From: Candidatus Competibacteraceae bacterium
Lineage (GTDB): Bacteria; Pseudomonadota; Gammaproteobacteria; Competibacterales; Competibacteraceae
Direction: 5' to 3'
DNA: 64,000 bases
NCBI GenBank assembly: GCA_016713505.1
Contig: JADJPA010000002.1
Span: forward strand, 1-64,000
Under the pieces are notes generated by a model. The model was not told the origin of the DNA and searched no databases. It worked only from the letters and a program-made list of their open reading frames with translations. This document shows, piece by piece, positions 51,522 through 59,815 of this stretch (position 1 is the stretch's first letter; each line of letters begins with the position of its first letter). A program made the position numbers and the translations under genes.

Positions 51522-53072
51522 ATGAAAGTACGCGCGCAAATCGCCATGGTTTTGAACCTGGACAAGTGCATCGGCTGCCACACCTGTTCGGTGACTTGTA
51601 AGAACGTTTGGACTTCCCGCGACGGCATGGAATACGCCTGGTTCAACAACGTCGAAACCAAGCCCGGCATCGGCTATCCGAAAAACTGGGAAGATCAAGA
51701 GCAGTGGAACGGCGGTTGGAAACGGGTCAAGGATGGCAAAATCGTTCCCAAACAGGGCGGCAAACTCAAGATTCTGTCCAATATCTTCGCCAACCCCGAC
51801 CTGCCCGCCATCGACGACTATTACGAGCCGTGGGACTACGACTACGCCAATCTGCAAAATGCGCCGGAGTCCAAGGCGATGCCCACCGCCCGGCCGCGTT
51901 CGGCGATCAGCGGCGAGCGGATGCAGAAAATCCACTGGGGGCCGAATTGGGAGGAAATCCTCGGCACCGAATTCGCCAAGCGTTCCAAGGACACCAACTT
52001 CGAGAACGTGCAGAAGGAGATTTACGGCGAATTTGAAAACACCTTCATGATGTATCTGCCGCGCCTGTGCGAGCACTGCCTCAATCCGGCCTGCGTCGCC
52101 TCGTGCCCCAGCGGCGCGATCTACAAGCGCGAGGAAGACGGCATCGTCTTGATCGATCAGGATAAATGCCGGGGCTGGCGGATGTGCGTCTCCGGCTGTC
52201 CCTACAAGAAAATTTATTACAACTGGAACACCGGCAAATCCGAGAAGTGCATCCTGTGCTATCCGCGCATCGAAGTCGGCCAGCCGACGGTGTGCTCGGA
52301 AACCTGCGTCGGTCGCATTCGCTATCTGGGCGTGCTGTTGTATGACGCCGACAAGATCGAACAGGCCGCCAGCGTGCTGGACGAAAAGAGCCTGTATCAA
52401 GCGCAACTGGATGTCTTCCTCGATCCGTTCAATCCGCTGGTGCAAGCCGAAGCCCGCAAGGTCGGCATTCCCGAGGCGTGGCTAGAGGCGGCGCAGCAAT
52501 CGCCGATTTACAAGATGGCGATTGATTGGAAGATCGCCTTCCCGCTGCATCCTGAATACCGCACCCTGCCGATGGTCTGGTACGTGCCCGCGCTATCGCC
52601 GATTCAGGCTCGCGCCGAGTCGGGACAAATCGGCATGAACGGCATCATCCCCGATGTCGGCTCGTTGCGGATTCCGTTGAAATATCTGGCGAATCTATTG
52701 ACGGCGGGCGATGAAGCCCCAGTCAAGCGAGCGTTGGAGCGAATGTTGGCGATGCGCGCCTACATGCGGGCCAAGACCGTGGACGGCGACATCCGCGAGG
52801 ATGTGCTGAAGGCGGTCAACCTGCGAATCGATCAGGTGGAGTCGATGTATCGCTATCTGGCGATTGCCAATTACGAAGACCGCTTCGTGATTCCCACCAG
52901 CCACCGCGAATACGCCAGCGCCATCGATGACGCTTTGGGCGAGCGTGGCGGCTGCGGCTTTAGCTTCGGCAACGGCTGCTCGCCGGGTACCGATAAGACC
53001 AATCTGTTCGGCGGCAAGAAAGTCACCACCCGCCGCGCCATTCCGATCAAGGTGGAGCCGACCGGCAAATGA
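51522..53072 (+). CDS. narH: Respiratory nitrate reductase beta subunit
   Basis: Iron-sulfur electron-transfer subunit (516 aa) between NarI hemes and NarG. Four Cys clusters are visible: CIGCHTCSVTCKNVW (11-30 region), CEHCLNPACVASCP, CRGWRMCVSGCP (the Trp replacing a Cys gives the 3Fe-4S cluster typical of NarH) and CILCYPRIEVGQ with TVCSETCVG. It starts 2 nt after narG and overlaps narJ by 4 nt (ATGA). Confidence 0.98.
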   Translation: MKVRAQIAMVLNLDKCIGCHTCSVTCKNVWTSRDGMEYAWFNNVETKPGIGYPKNWEDQEQWNGGWKRVKDGKIVPKQGGKLKILSNIFANPDLPAIDDYYEPWDYDYANLQNAPESKAMPTARPRSAISGERMQKIHWGPNWEEILGTEFAKRSKDTNFENVQKEIYGEFENTFMMYLPRLCEHCLNPACVASCPSGAIYKREEDGIVLIDQDKCRGWRMCVSGCPYKKIYYNWNTGKSEKCILCYPRIEVGQPTVCSETCVGRIRYLGVLLYDADKIEQAASVLDEKSLYQAQLDVFLDPFNPLVQAEARKVGIPEAWLEAAQQSPIYKMAIDWKIAFPLHPEYRTLPMVWYVPALSPIQARAESGQIGMNGIIPDVGSLRIPLKYLANLLTAGDEAPVKRALERMLAMRAYMRAKTVDGDIREDVLKAVNLRIDQVESMYRYLAIANYEDRFVIPTSHREYASAIDDALGERGGCGFSFGNGCSPGTDKTNLFGGKKVTTRRAIPIKVEPTGK

Positions 53073-53782
53073 AAACCCTGAAAGTGTTATCGGCGCTGCT
53101 GGCCTACCCGCAAAGCGACATCCAGGCGGCGCTGCCGGAGATGGCCGAGGCTCTGGAACAAGAAGCAATGCTGCCGGAAGCCGAACGCGCGGTGTTGCAG
53201 GCGCTGATCCAACGGCTGTCACGCGCTGAACTGATGGCATTGCAGGAACAGTACGTGGCGACCTTCGACCGAGGCCGGGCGCTGTCGCTGCATCTGTTCG
53301 AGCATATCCACGGTGAATCGCGGGATCGCGGTCAGGCGATGGTCAATCTGCTGGAGGTCTATCGCAAACACGGTTTTGAACTGAACGCCCGCGAGTTGCC
53401 CGACTACATCCCGCTGTTTCTGGAATATCTGGCGCAGCGGCCGGTGGAGGAAGCCTTGGATTTGCTGGCTGAAACCGCCCATGTCCTCACCCTGCTGGGC
53501 GCACGGCTGGCCGAGCGCGGCAACGACTATCACGCGGTGTTCGACGCGCTGACCGCGCTGGTCGGCGAACCGGATGACAGCGCCGAAATCCGCCATCAGG
53601 CCGCGACCGAGGGGCCGGATCAGGCCATCGTCAACATGGACAAGATTTGGGAAGAGGAGGCGGTCACCTTCCTGGACAATCAGGAAAATTGCGGCGCGGG
53701 CCGGGCCAATTCGAGCGCGACGCAACCGGTGCAGTGGCTGCCCCGACCTAACGCTGCCCCGCAGACCGCCCGTTCCCTGTAA
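53069..53782 (+). CDS. narJ: Nitrate reductase maturation chaperone
   Basis: Cytoplasmic TorD/NarJ-family chaperone (237 aa) that holds NarG until the molybdenum cofactor and FS0 cluster are inserted; it is not part of the final enzyme. All-helical, with the family segments LSALLAYPQSDIQAALPEM and LFEHIHGESRDRGQAMVNL, the latter a NarJ hallmark, and LPDYIPLFLEYL. Its ATG overlaps the narH stop, and narI begins 18 nt after its end. Confidence 0.96.
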   Translation: MKTLKVLSALLAYPQSDIQAALPEMAEALEQEAMLPEAERAVLQALIQRLSRAELMALQEQYVATFDRGRALSLHLFEHIHGESRDRGQAMVNLLEVYRKHGFELNARELPDYIPLFLEYLAQRPVEEALDLLAETAHVLTLLGARLAERGNDYHAVFDALTALVGEPDDSAEIRHQAATEGPDQAIVNMDKIWEEEAVTFLDNQENCGAGRANSSATQPVQWLPRPNAAPQTARSL

Positions 53783-53800
53783 CCGAAAGAGGCAACGATC

Positions 53801-54481
53801 ATGAATTACGTGGACACTCTGCTGTTTGGAGTCTATCCGTATCTGGCCGGGGCGGTGTTTCTGCTCGGCAGTCTGGTACGCTTCGACCGCGATCAATTTA
53901 CTTGGAAAGCCCATTCCAGCCAGATGCTCAGCAAACAAAACATGCGGCTGGCGAGCAACCTATTTCATATTGGCATTTTGATGCTGTTTGCCGGGCATTT
54001 CATCGGTTTGCTGACCCCACCCGAAGTGTTCCACGCTTTCGGTGTTTCCGCCGGAGCCAAGCAGATGCTCGCCATCGTCGCGGGCAGCATCGCCGGCATC
54101 ATGTGTTTTATCGGCCTGACGATGCTGCTGAAACGGCGGCTGACCGAGCCGCGAGTGCGCGCCACCAGCACCCGGATGGACATCTTCATCCTGCTGCTGC
54201 TTTACGCCCAGTTGATTCTGGGCCTGATCACCATCCCGGTATCGCTGATGCACCTGGACGGCCATAACATGCTGAATCTGATGGGCTGGGGCCGGAACAT
54301 CGTCAGCTTCGACCCGGCCGAAGCGGTCACTTTCATTTCCCAGGTCGGGTTGCTGTTTAAGCTGCATATCTTCCTCGGCATCACCGTGTTCCTGGTGTTC
54401 CCGTTCAGCCGTTTGGTGCATATCTGGAGCGCGCCGGTGACGTATCCCATGCGGGCGTATCAGGTGGTGCGGCAGCGCTGA
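53801..54481 (+). CDS. narI: Respiratory nitrate reductase gamma subunit (cytochrome b)
   Basis: Membrane anchor and quinol oxidase subunit (226 aa) with five helices and two hemes b. Heme ligands are in LFHIGILMLFAGHFIG (two His ten residues apart) and LLFKLHIFLG with RLVHIWS near the C-terminus. Quinol oxidation on the periplasmic side makes the complex energy-conserving. AAGAGG lies before the ATG. It ends the nar transcript, with a strong terminator 25 nt downstream. Confidence 0.97.
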   Translation: MNYVDTLLFGVYPYLAGAVFLLGSLVRFDRDQFTWKAHSSQMLSKQNMRLASNLFHIGILMLFAGHFIGLLTPPEVFHAFGVSAGAKQMLAIVAGSIAGIMCFIGLTMLLKRRLTEPRVRATSTRMDIFILLLLYAQLILGLITIPVSLMHLDGHNMLNLMGWGRNIVSFDPAEAVTFISQVGLLFKLHIFLGITVFLVFPFSRLVHIWSAPVTYPMRAYQVVRQR

Positions 54482-54505
54482 TCGCAAAGTCAGGGCCGTA
54501 AGAAG

Positions 54506-54546
54506 GCGCGAGGCAGCGGGTTTTCCGCTTTACCCTCGCGCTTTTT
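54506..54546 (+). terminator. Intrinsic terminator of the narKGHJI operon
   Basis: GCGCGAGG and CCTCGCGC enclose an inner AGCGG / CCGCT stem and are followed by TTTTT. It lies 25 nt after the narI stop codon. Confidence 0.88.
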
Positions 54547-54691
54547 CGTTTGTAAGGTATGGACCCGTAGCTTTTGAAGCTGTATGCGAACAAGATATTG
54601 AAAGCCAGTGTCCAATACCCGAAACAACGGTGGCCGAAGTCGCTGTTTCGACGTCCACGGCTTGCTCAAACTCATTGCTAAGGTGTTGATA

Positions 54692-54904
54692 ATGAATCAT
54701 CAAGTGGTGTCCTGTTCGCCAGATATTATGGGGGGTACGCCCTGTTTTTTGGGAACGCGGGTGCCTGTCCAGACATTGCTTGACTATCTTGAAGGCGGTG
54801 AGTCCATTAACGACTTTCTAGAAGGTTTTCCAACGGTTACCCGCCAACAAGTATTGGATTTCCTAGAACGCGCCGCATCGTTAGCGATGGCCGAATCTGT
54901 ATGA
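54692..54904 (+). CDS. DUF433 antitoxin-like protein
   Basis: A 70-residue protein of the DUF433 family, a small winged-helix-type antitoxin usually paired with a PIN-like DUF5615 toxin. MGGTPCFLGTRVPVQTLLDY is the family core and FPTVTRQQVLDFLERAA the C-terminal helix. I chose ATG 54692 because the family starts there. Its stop codon overlaps the next gene's ATG as ATGA. Part of an AT-richer segment after the nar terminator, so probably acquired separately. Confidence 0.85.
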   Translation: MNHQVVSCSPDIMGGTPCFLGTRVPVQTLLDYLEGGESINDFLEGFPTVTRQQVLDFLERAASLAMAESV

Positions 54905-55221
54905 GGATTCTGCTGGACGAATGCGTGGATCGTCGCCTGTCCAAACATTTGCAGCAATTTGTCGTGTAGACGGTGCCTGAAATGGGATGGGCGACGATCA
55001 AAAATGGTGTGCTTTTGAAGCTGGCGGAGCGTGACTTCGATATTTTCATAACCGTCGATCGGAATCTCGCTTTTCAACAGACCATTCCAAACTTTTCACT
55101 TGCTGTCATCGTGTTAGTTGCCCGTACGAATCGCCTCGTGGATTTGATGCCTCTGGTTCCGAGACTCTGCGAAATGGTACCGCTCGCGCCGAAAGGCGAA
55201 GTTACAACAGTGGGAATCTAA
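54901..55221 (+). pseudogene. DUF5615 PIN-like toxin gene interrupted by an amber codon
   Basis: MRILLDECVDRRLSKHLQQF opens a DUF5615 PIN-like toxin with its catalytic Asp, but codon 23 (54967-54969) is TAG. The frame continues without other stops to 55221 (VPEMGWATIKNG, then DFDIFITVDRNLAFQQ with the second acidic site). Family members have an Arg or Gln type residue at the broken position before TVPEMGW, so a single CAG to TAG change would explain it. A GTG at 54973 could start the C-terminal part, but that would lack the first catalytic Asp. Probably an inactivated toxin beside an intact antitoxin. Confidence 0.8.
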
Positions 55222-55414
55222 CGAGGTGCAGACTGTTAGGCCAAAGCCTTCTTAAATAGGCTCGCCACACCCAACAGCCCGCGATGCTTTGGAGAGTTGA
55301 GATAAGTAGGTAATCTAAAGTTATCCGGCATTTTGATTCAATAATTTCAAATAGTTATAAACTTTAAAGTTGTCTGAGCTTTCGATCAAGTACTTACAGA
55401 TTAGGTTCTAATCA

Positions 55415-56284
55415 ATGCGCCGCGCGTTCATCACAGTCGCTATCACTGGAATCGTACTCGTCCTTTCAGCATCGTATGTCGTTGGTGACAGGCTAAGCAG
55501 TCCAGCCTTACGCTCAATTGGTCTGCCGCCGCCCGATCTGCAAGCCCAAACCGTGAGAATTCCCACCAACTCCAGTGAATGCCTCGTAGGTTGGTTTTGG
55601 CGCGGTAATCCGGGATTCGGCGGTGTGCTCCTCCTCCACGGCGTTGGGGCCGATCGCCGTCAGATGTTGGATCGGGCGATATTTCTCCATAAAGAAGGTT
55701 ATTCGGTCCTGCTCATTGATTTGCCGGCGCATGGTGAAAGCAGCGGCGAGCGCATCACGTTTGGCGCGCATGAGGGTGAAGCAGTACGAGTAGCCTTAAG
55801 TTTTCTGCTAAACCAGCTCGGTCCGCAGGAAAAAATAGCGGTCATCGGCGTTTCGCTGGGCGCTGCCTCTCTGGTGCTGGCAAAGCCTGAGCAACCTCTG
55901 GACGCCATCGTCCTGGAATCGATGTACTCTACCATTACGGACGCGGTGGCTAATCGGCTTGAGCTAGCTGTCGGTCGAGTAGCTAGGGTTTTCACGCCTC
56001 TGCTCACATGGCAACTTCCGATGCGACTGGGTATTTGGCCAAGTGAGCTTGAGCCATTGACGGCGGTAGCCTCTCTCCACGCGCCGGTCATGATCGCCTC
56101 TGGGGATCGCGATCTACATACTACGATCACCGAGACAAAAAGCCTCTTTGATTCCGCCAAAGACCCAAAGGAATTATGGATCGTTGAAGGTGCCGCGCAT
56201 GTTGACCTTTACGCCTTCTCGCCAGAAATTTATAGATCAAGAATCTCTGGTTTTTTAGCAAAACACTTGCATGGTTTGAATTAA
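55415..56284 (+). CDS. Alpha/beta hydrolase with N-terminal membrane anchor
   Basis: A 289-residue alpha/beta hydrolase: N-terminal hydrophobic segment (4-24, ITVAITGIVLVLSASYVV) serving as anchor or signal; oxyanion motif LLHGVGADR; nucleophile Ser147 in VIGVSLGAASL; acid Asp in IASGDRD and His in VEGAAHVDLY. The general type resembles BAAT/YqkD-like serine hydrolases; substrate unknown. It lies in an AT-richer stretch with a 190-nt AT-rich leader (55222-55414) and no neighbours of obvious related function. Confidence 0.8.
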   Translation: MRRAFITVAITGIVLVLSASYVVGDRLSSPALRSIGLPPPDLQAQTVRIPTNSSECLVGWFWRGNPGFGGVLLLHGVGADRRQMLDRAIFLHKEGYSVLLIDLPAHGESSGERITFGAHEGEAVRVALSFLLNQLGPQEKIAVIGVSLGAASLVLAKPEQPLDAIVLESMYSTITDAVANRLELAVGRVARVFTPLLTWQLPMRLGIWPSELEPLTAVASLHAPVMIASGDRDLHTTITETKSLFDSAKDPKELWIVEGAAHVDLYAFSPEIYRSRISGFLAKHLHGLN

Positions 56285-56285
56285 A

Positions 56286-56441
56286 ATGAATTTAAATCAT
56301 AAGTTTAAATCGAAAGGAATCTCCGTGCATTTTTATCGTGAAGCCAAAATTATGGCGGCGATGCCCTTTATCCTTATGGGGTTAGCCTTATTAGGGGGTT
56401 TGCTGGTACCAAGGCCGATACGCTATTTAGCAAGTTATTGA
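56286..56441 (+). CDS. Very small membrane protein, tentative
   Basis: A 51-codon frame from ATG 56286, or 38 codons from GTG 56325, which has AAGGA well placed upstream. One membrane span (MPFILMGLALLGGLLVP) is flanked by basic residues (HFYREAK before, RPIRYLASY after), giving a sensible topology. It immediately follows the hydrolase stop codon. Small size keeps this tentative, though the ribosome site and topology favour a real peptide. Confidence 0.45.
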   Translation: MNLNHKFKSKGISVHFYREAKIMAAMPFILMGLALLGGLLVPRPIRYLASY

Positions 56442-56468
56442 TCTGTTTTCATTCGAGAGAACTTTCTA

Positions 56469-56810
56469 ATGCCCATCACCGTCAACGGCGTCGAAATCAC
56501 CGACGCCGCCATCCAAGCCGAGATGCAACACCATCCCGCGCCGTCTCGGGAAATCGCCGAATACGCCGCAAAATTGTCCCTGGTCGCCCAGGAATTGCTG
56601 TTGCAGGAAGCAAACCGACTCGAAATCGCCGGCGGCGACGGAGAGGAACGGATCGCGGCGCTTCTCCAACGCGAGGTTGGAAACGCCGAGGACAAACCCG
56701 GCCAACCGAAAGCCGTCAGTCAATATCTGGCGAAACTGCTCGGCCGCGCCACCATCGGCGGCGTCGATTTATCAGGCGCGCAACCGCCGCTGGCGCGCGA
56801 GCGCGGATGA
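56469..56810 (+). CDS. Shortened parvulin-type (PpiC/SurA-like) protein lacking the catalytic domain
   Basis: A 113-residue protein. The N-terminus PITVNGVEITDAAIQAEMQH followed by LVAQELLLQEANRLEI is the N-terminal chaperone-like region of parvulin-type isomerases encoded beside nar operons, and the C-terminus AVSQYLAKLLGRATIGGVDL resembles their last segment. The roughly 100-residue isomerase domain between them is absent, without a frameshift. From memory of the family; an alignment is needed. Its stop codon overlaps the mobB ATG (ATGA), so it is translated with mobB. It may retain only a holding or scaffolding role for NarG maturation. Confidence 0.6.
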   Translation: MPITVNGVEITDAAIQAEMQHHPAPSREIAEYAAKLSLVAQELLLQEANRLEIAGGDGEERIAALLQREVGNAEDKPGQPKAVSQYLAKLLGRATIGGVDLSGAQPPLARERG

Positions 56811-57322
56811 AGGTTCTCGGCGTCACCGGCTGGAGCGGCTCCGGAAAAACGACGCTGATCGTCGCCTTGATTCCGCGCTTGCGGGCGCTCGGCCTCACCG
56901 TCTCCACCCTCAAGCACGCCCACCACGATGTCGATTTGGACGTTCCGGGCAAGGATACGTTTCGCCATCGCGAGGCCGGCGCTTGCGAAGTGATGCTGGC
57001 GACAGGCCGGCGTTGGGCGTTGCTGCACGAATTGCGCGAGGAGGCCGAACCGGATCTGACCGAGCTGCTGACGCACTTGCGACCGGTGGATTTGGTGCTG
57101 GTGGAAGGTTGGAAAACCGGCGTCCATCCCAAGCTCGAGGTCTGGCGCTCCGGCGTCGGCGACCGACCGCCGCGTTTCCCCGATGATCCCACCATCATCG
57201 CCGTCGCTGGCGAGCCGCTGGTCGATCCAATCCGCTACGGTCGGCCCGCGTTGCCGGTTCTACCCTTGAGCGATGTAGACCGGATCGCCGATTTCGTGGC
57301 GCGGTCTGTCGGTCATAATTAA
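56807..57322 (+). CDS. mobB: Molybdopterin-guanine dinucleotide biosynthesis protein B
   Basis: GTP-binding P-loop protein (171 aa) that assists attachment of GMP to molybdopterin, forming the bis-MGD cofactor used by NarG. Walker A GVTGWSGSGKTTLIV lies at residues 5-19; STLKHAHHDVDLDVPGKDTF and HREAGACEVMLAT are MobB hallmarks; LVLVEGWKTGVHPKLEV follows. The start at 56807 overlaps the preceding stop codon; an upstream in-frame start would run through that gene and is rejected. MoeA follows 26 nt on. Confidence 0.95.
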   Translation: MKVLGVTGWSGSGKTTLIVALIPRLRALGLTVSTLKHAHHDVDLDVPGKDTFRHREAGACEVMLATGRRWALLHELREEAEPDLTELLTHLRPVDLVLVEGWKTGVHPKLEVWRSGVGDRPPRFPDDPTIIAVAGEPLVDPIRYGRPALPVLPLSDVDRIADFVARSVGHN

Positions 57323-57348
57323 ACTGTGTTTTAATCATGAGGTCCGCC

Positions 57349-58611
57349 ATGCCCGACTGCTGCGCCGAAGATCGGTTGATGACGCTATCCGAAGCGGTTG
57401 CCCGGATTTTGGAGGTCGTTCAGTCCGTGCGAGAAACGGAAACGGTACCGCTGCTTGAGTCGTACGGCCGGATTTTGGCCGCCGATTTTCCGGCCCGATT
57501 GGATGTACCGCCGCACGATAATTCCGCCATGGACGGTTTCGCGTTGTATCAAGCGGATTTGAAATCCGATCGAATCACCCGCCTGCCGGTAATCGGCCAA
57601 GCGCTGGCGGGACATCGGTATGCGGGCGCGGTCCCGCGCGGCGCGGCGGTGCGCATCACCACGGGCGGCGTGACGCCGGACGGGCCGGATGCGGTGATCA
57701 TGCAAGAGCAGTGTCGGATCGCGCCGGATGAAAGCTGGATCGAGATCGAGCCACGGATCGCCGCACGCCTCAAACCCGGTGAGAACATCCGCCGGCGCGG
57801 GGAAGACGTTCGAACCGGCGCGTTGTTGTTGGCTTGTGGCCAGCGATTGCGCCCGCAAGATGTGGCGCTGGCGGCGGGTCAGGGGATCGCCGCGCTGGAG
57901 GTCATGCGACCGGTCCGGGTGGCGGTAGCGTCGACCGGCGATGAGTTGTACCCACCGGGGGAAACGTTGCCACCGGGCGCGATTTATGAATCGAATCGTT
58001 ATGCGCTGATCGGACTGTTGCGCCGCTTGGGCTGCGCGGTGACGGATTTGGGCATTTTGCGCGACGAACGGTCCGCGTTGCTCCAATCGTTGCAAGACGC
58101 GGCTGTCACTCACGATCTGTTGCTGACTTCGGGCGGGGTGTCGGTGGGCACGGCGGACCTGGTCAAGGATGTGATCGCGGAACTGGGAACCATCGAATTC
58201 TGGCGCTTGGCCGTCAAACCTGGCAAACCGGTCATGTTCGGACGGATCAAGGATTGCCTGATCGTGGGTTTGCCCGGCAATCCGGTCTCGGTGATGGTGT
58301 CGTTTCTGCTGTTGGCGCGGCCTTTACTGTTAAAATTGGCCGGCGCAAATTTGATCGATCCGCTGCGGGTGACCGCTTTAGCCGATTTCGAGTTTCAGCG
58401 CAAGCCGGGCCGACGGGAATGGCTGCGCGCGCGGCTGCGGCTGGATGCCGGGCGCGGGCCGGTGGCGAATATTTATCACACCAACAGTTCCGGCGCGTTA
58501 TCGTCCTTGTCTTGGGCCCACGGTCTGGTGGAGTTACCGGAAGACCGCGCCCGCATCGCGCCGGGCGATCCAATCGACTACCTGCCGTTTGAGTCGTTCG
58601 ATGCCATCTAA
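57349..58611 (+). CDS. moeA: Molybdopterin molybdotransferase
   Basis: Cytoplasmic enzyme (420 aa) inserting molybdenum into adenylylated molybdopterin. I prefer the ATG at 57349 (GAGG 6 nt upstream) to the one at 57337. Domain features: PPHDNSAMDGFAL near residue 60, VRITTGGVTPDGPDAVIMQE, RRRGEDVRTG, the MoeA/gephyrin motif SGGVSVGTADLVKD, and VGLPGNPVSVMVSFLLLARP. Together with mobB it supplies cofactor for the nitrate reductase upstream. No clear terminator follows. Confidence 0.96.
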   Translation: MPDCCAEDRLMTLSEAVARILEVVQSVRETETVPLLESYGRILAADFPARLDVPPHDNSAMDGFALYQADLKSDRITRLPVIGQALAGHRYAGAVPRGAAVRITTGGVTPDGPDAVIMQEQCRIAPDESWIEIEPRIAARLKPGENIRRRGEDVRTGALLLACGQRLRPQDVALAAGQGIAALEVMRPVRVAVASTGDELYPPGETLPPGAIYESNRYALIGLLRRLGCAVTDLGILRDERSALLQSLQDAAVTHDLLLTSGGVSVGTADLVKDVIAELGTIEFWRLAVKPGKPVMFGRIKDCLIVGLPGNPVSVMVSFLLLARPLLLKLAGANLIDPLRVTALADFEFQRKPGRREWLRARLRLDAGRGPVANIYHTNSSGALSSLSWAHGLVELPEDRARIAPGDPIDYLPFESFDAI

Positions 58612-58934
58612 AGCGGTCGGCGGGTTTCAAATTGAACCATCTTGAACTAGTTCTGATGCTCGTCGGGGCAGGGTTCTCGACTTAAGTGTCACATAGGGTC
58701 ATATCTGACCTGGATTTTCGCGGCGTTTGTTGGCCCGCTTTAGCCGAGCTTGTGTAAAACTTGTCTTGGCACGATTTATGTAAGATTCTCTTACGCGGCA
58801 TTAAAATCCTACCGCCTTCGAACGCGGTTCAGGATGTCCAAAAGCCACGCAAAATGTTCCGGTGTTTTGCGTGGCGGTAGCGTGTCTGAAATCGAGCTAC
58901 CCCGCCTTTAGCCGCTAAAAGGATGAACTGACTC
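58612..58934. other. Leader of the polysaccharide cluster with sigma-54-like box and hairpin
   Basis: About 320 nt without a gene. TTGGCACGATTTATGTA at 58767-58783 carries a perfect -24 element TGGCACG and a partial -12 element. A perfect 11-bp hairpin GCCACGCAAAA / TTTTGCGTGGC (58844-58875, 10-nt loop) lies in the presumed 5' untranslated region. An inverted repeat GTAAGA-TTC-TCTTAC overlaps the end of the box (58780-58794). Confidence 0.5.
58767..58783 (+). promoter_or_regulatory. Possible sigma-54 promoter
   Basis: TTGGCACGATTTATGTA: TGGCACG matches the -24 consensus exactly; the -12 box reads ATGTA against TTGCA, three of five, and lacks the GC pair. Sigma-54 control by PrsR-type activators is known for exosortase-A polysaccharide genes, which makes the site worth testing. 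Confidence 0.35.
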
Positions 58935-59807
58935 ATGCAAAATGCCCTGACGGTCGATGTCGAGGATTACTTCCACGTCGCCGCCTTCGCGCGCCAGATC
59001 GACCCTGCCACCTGGGACCAGTTTCCTTTGCGCGTCGAACGCAACACCCATCGGCTGTTGGAGTTGTTCGCCGGGCGCGGTGTTCGCGCCACGTTCTTCG
59101 TGCTGGGTTGGGTGGCCGAACGCTGCCCCAATTTGGTGCGAGCCATCGCCGAGCAGGGACACGAGATCGCCTGTCACGGCTACTCGCATCAGCTCATCTA
59201 TGACCAAACTCGCGAGGACTTCCGGGCGGAGACGGCGCGTTCCAAAGACTGTCTGGAAGATCAAGCGCAACGGCCGGTACTCGGTTATCGCGCGGCCAGC
59301 TATTCGATCACCAAGCGTTCGCTGTGGGCGCTCGATATCTTGGCTGAATTGGGGTTTGGCTACGATTCGAGCATTTTCCCGGTCCATCACGATCGTTACG
59401 GCATCCCCGGCAGCCCGCGCTGGCCTTACAAGCTTGAGATGCCAGGCGGTGCTTCTCTCATCGAATTTCCGCCGTCCACCGCCGTCGTGGGCCGTCATCC
59501 GTTGCCCGTGGCCGGCGGAGGCTACTTCCGGATTTATCCTTACTGGCTGACTCGTCTCGGCTTGAATCGGATCAATCGCGCGGAAAATCGGCCGTTTATT
59601 TTTTACCTGCATCCTTGGGAAATCGACCCCCAACAGCCGCGCGTTCGCGCGGGTTGGCTGTCCACCTTCCGCCACTATACGAACTTGAACCGCTGCGAGC
59701 AGCGCCTGAAGCAGTTGTTGCGGGATTTTCGGTTTGCGCCGGTCAAGGAGGTATTGGCAGGGGCGACCATTCCGACGGTCAGCACGCGCGTTTTCGCTGA
59801 GGCGTGA
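58935..59807 (+). CDS. Polysaccharide deacetylase, exosortase-A-cluster type
   Basis: NodB-fold deacetylase (290 aa) of the subgroup found in exosortase-A exopolysaccharide clusters, removing acetyl groups from a polysaccharide. MQNALTVDVEDYFHV is its hallmark start with metal-binding Asp; RATFFVLGWVAERCP and HEIACHGYSHQLIYD hold the metal His motif; the C-terminal PFIFYLHPWEIDPQQPR belongs to the DUF3473 extension specific to the subgroup. There is no signal peptide. First gene of the rightward cluster; AAAAGGA lies about 12 nt before the ATG. The amidotransferase follows 8 nt after the stop. Confidence 0.9.
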   Translation: MQNALTVDVEDYFHVAAFARQIDPATWDQFPLRVERNTHRLLELFAGRGVRATFFVLGWVAERCPNLVRAIAEQGHEIACHGYSHQLIYDQTREDFRAETARSKDCLEDQAQRPVLGYRAASYSITKRSLWALDILAELGFGYDSSIFPVHHDRYGIPGSPRWPYKLEMPGGASLIEFPPSTAVVGRHPLPVAGGGYFRIYPYWLTRLGLNRINRAENRPFIFYLHPWEIDPQQPRVRAGWLSTFRHYTNLNRCEQRLKQLLRDFRFAPVKEVLAGATIPTVSTRVFAEA

Positions 59808-59815
59808 TTGCCGCC

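Noticed and set aside
56438..56806. Earlier in-frame start that would lengthen mobB by 123 residues
   Set aside because: The extension is Arg-rich, runs through the parvulin-like gene in another frame, and MobB proteins begin exactly at the ATG overlapping that gene's stop.
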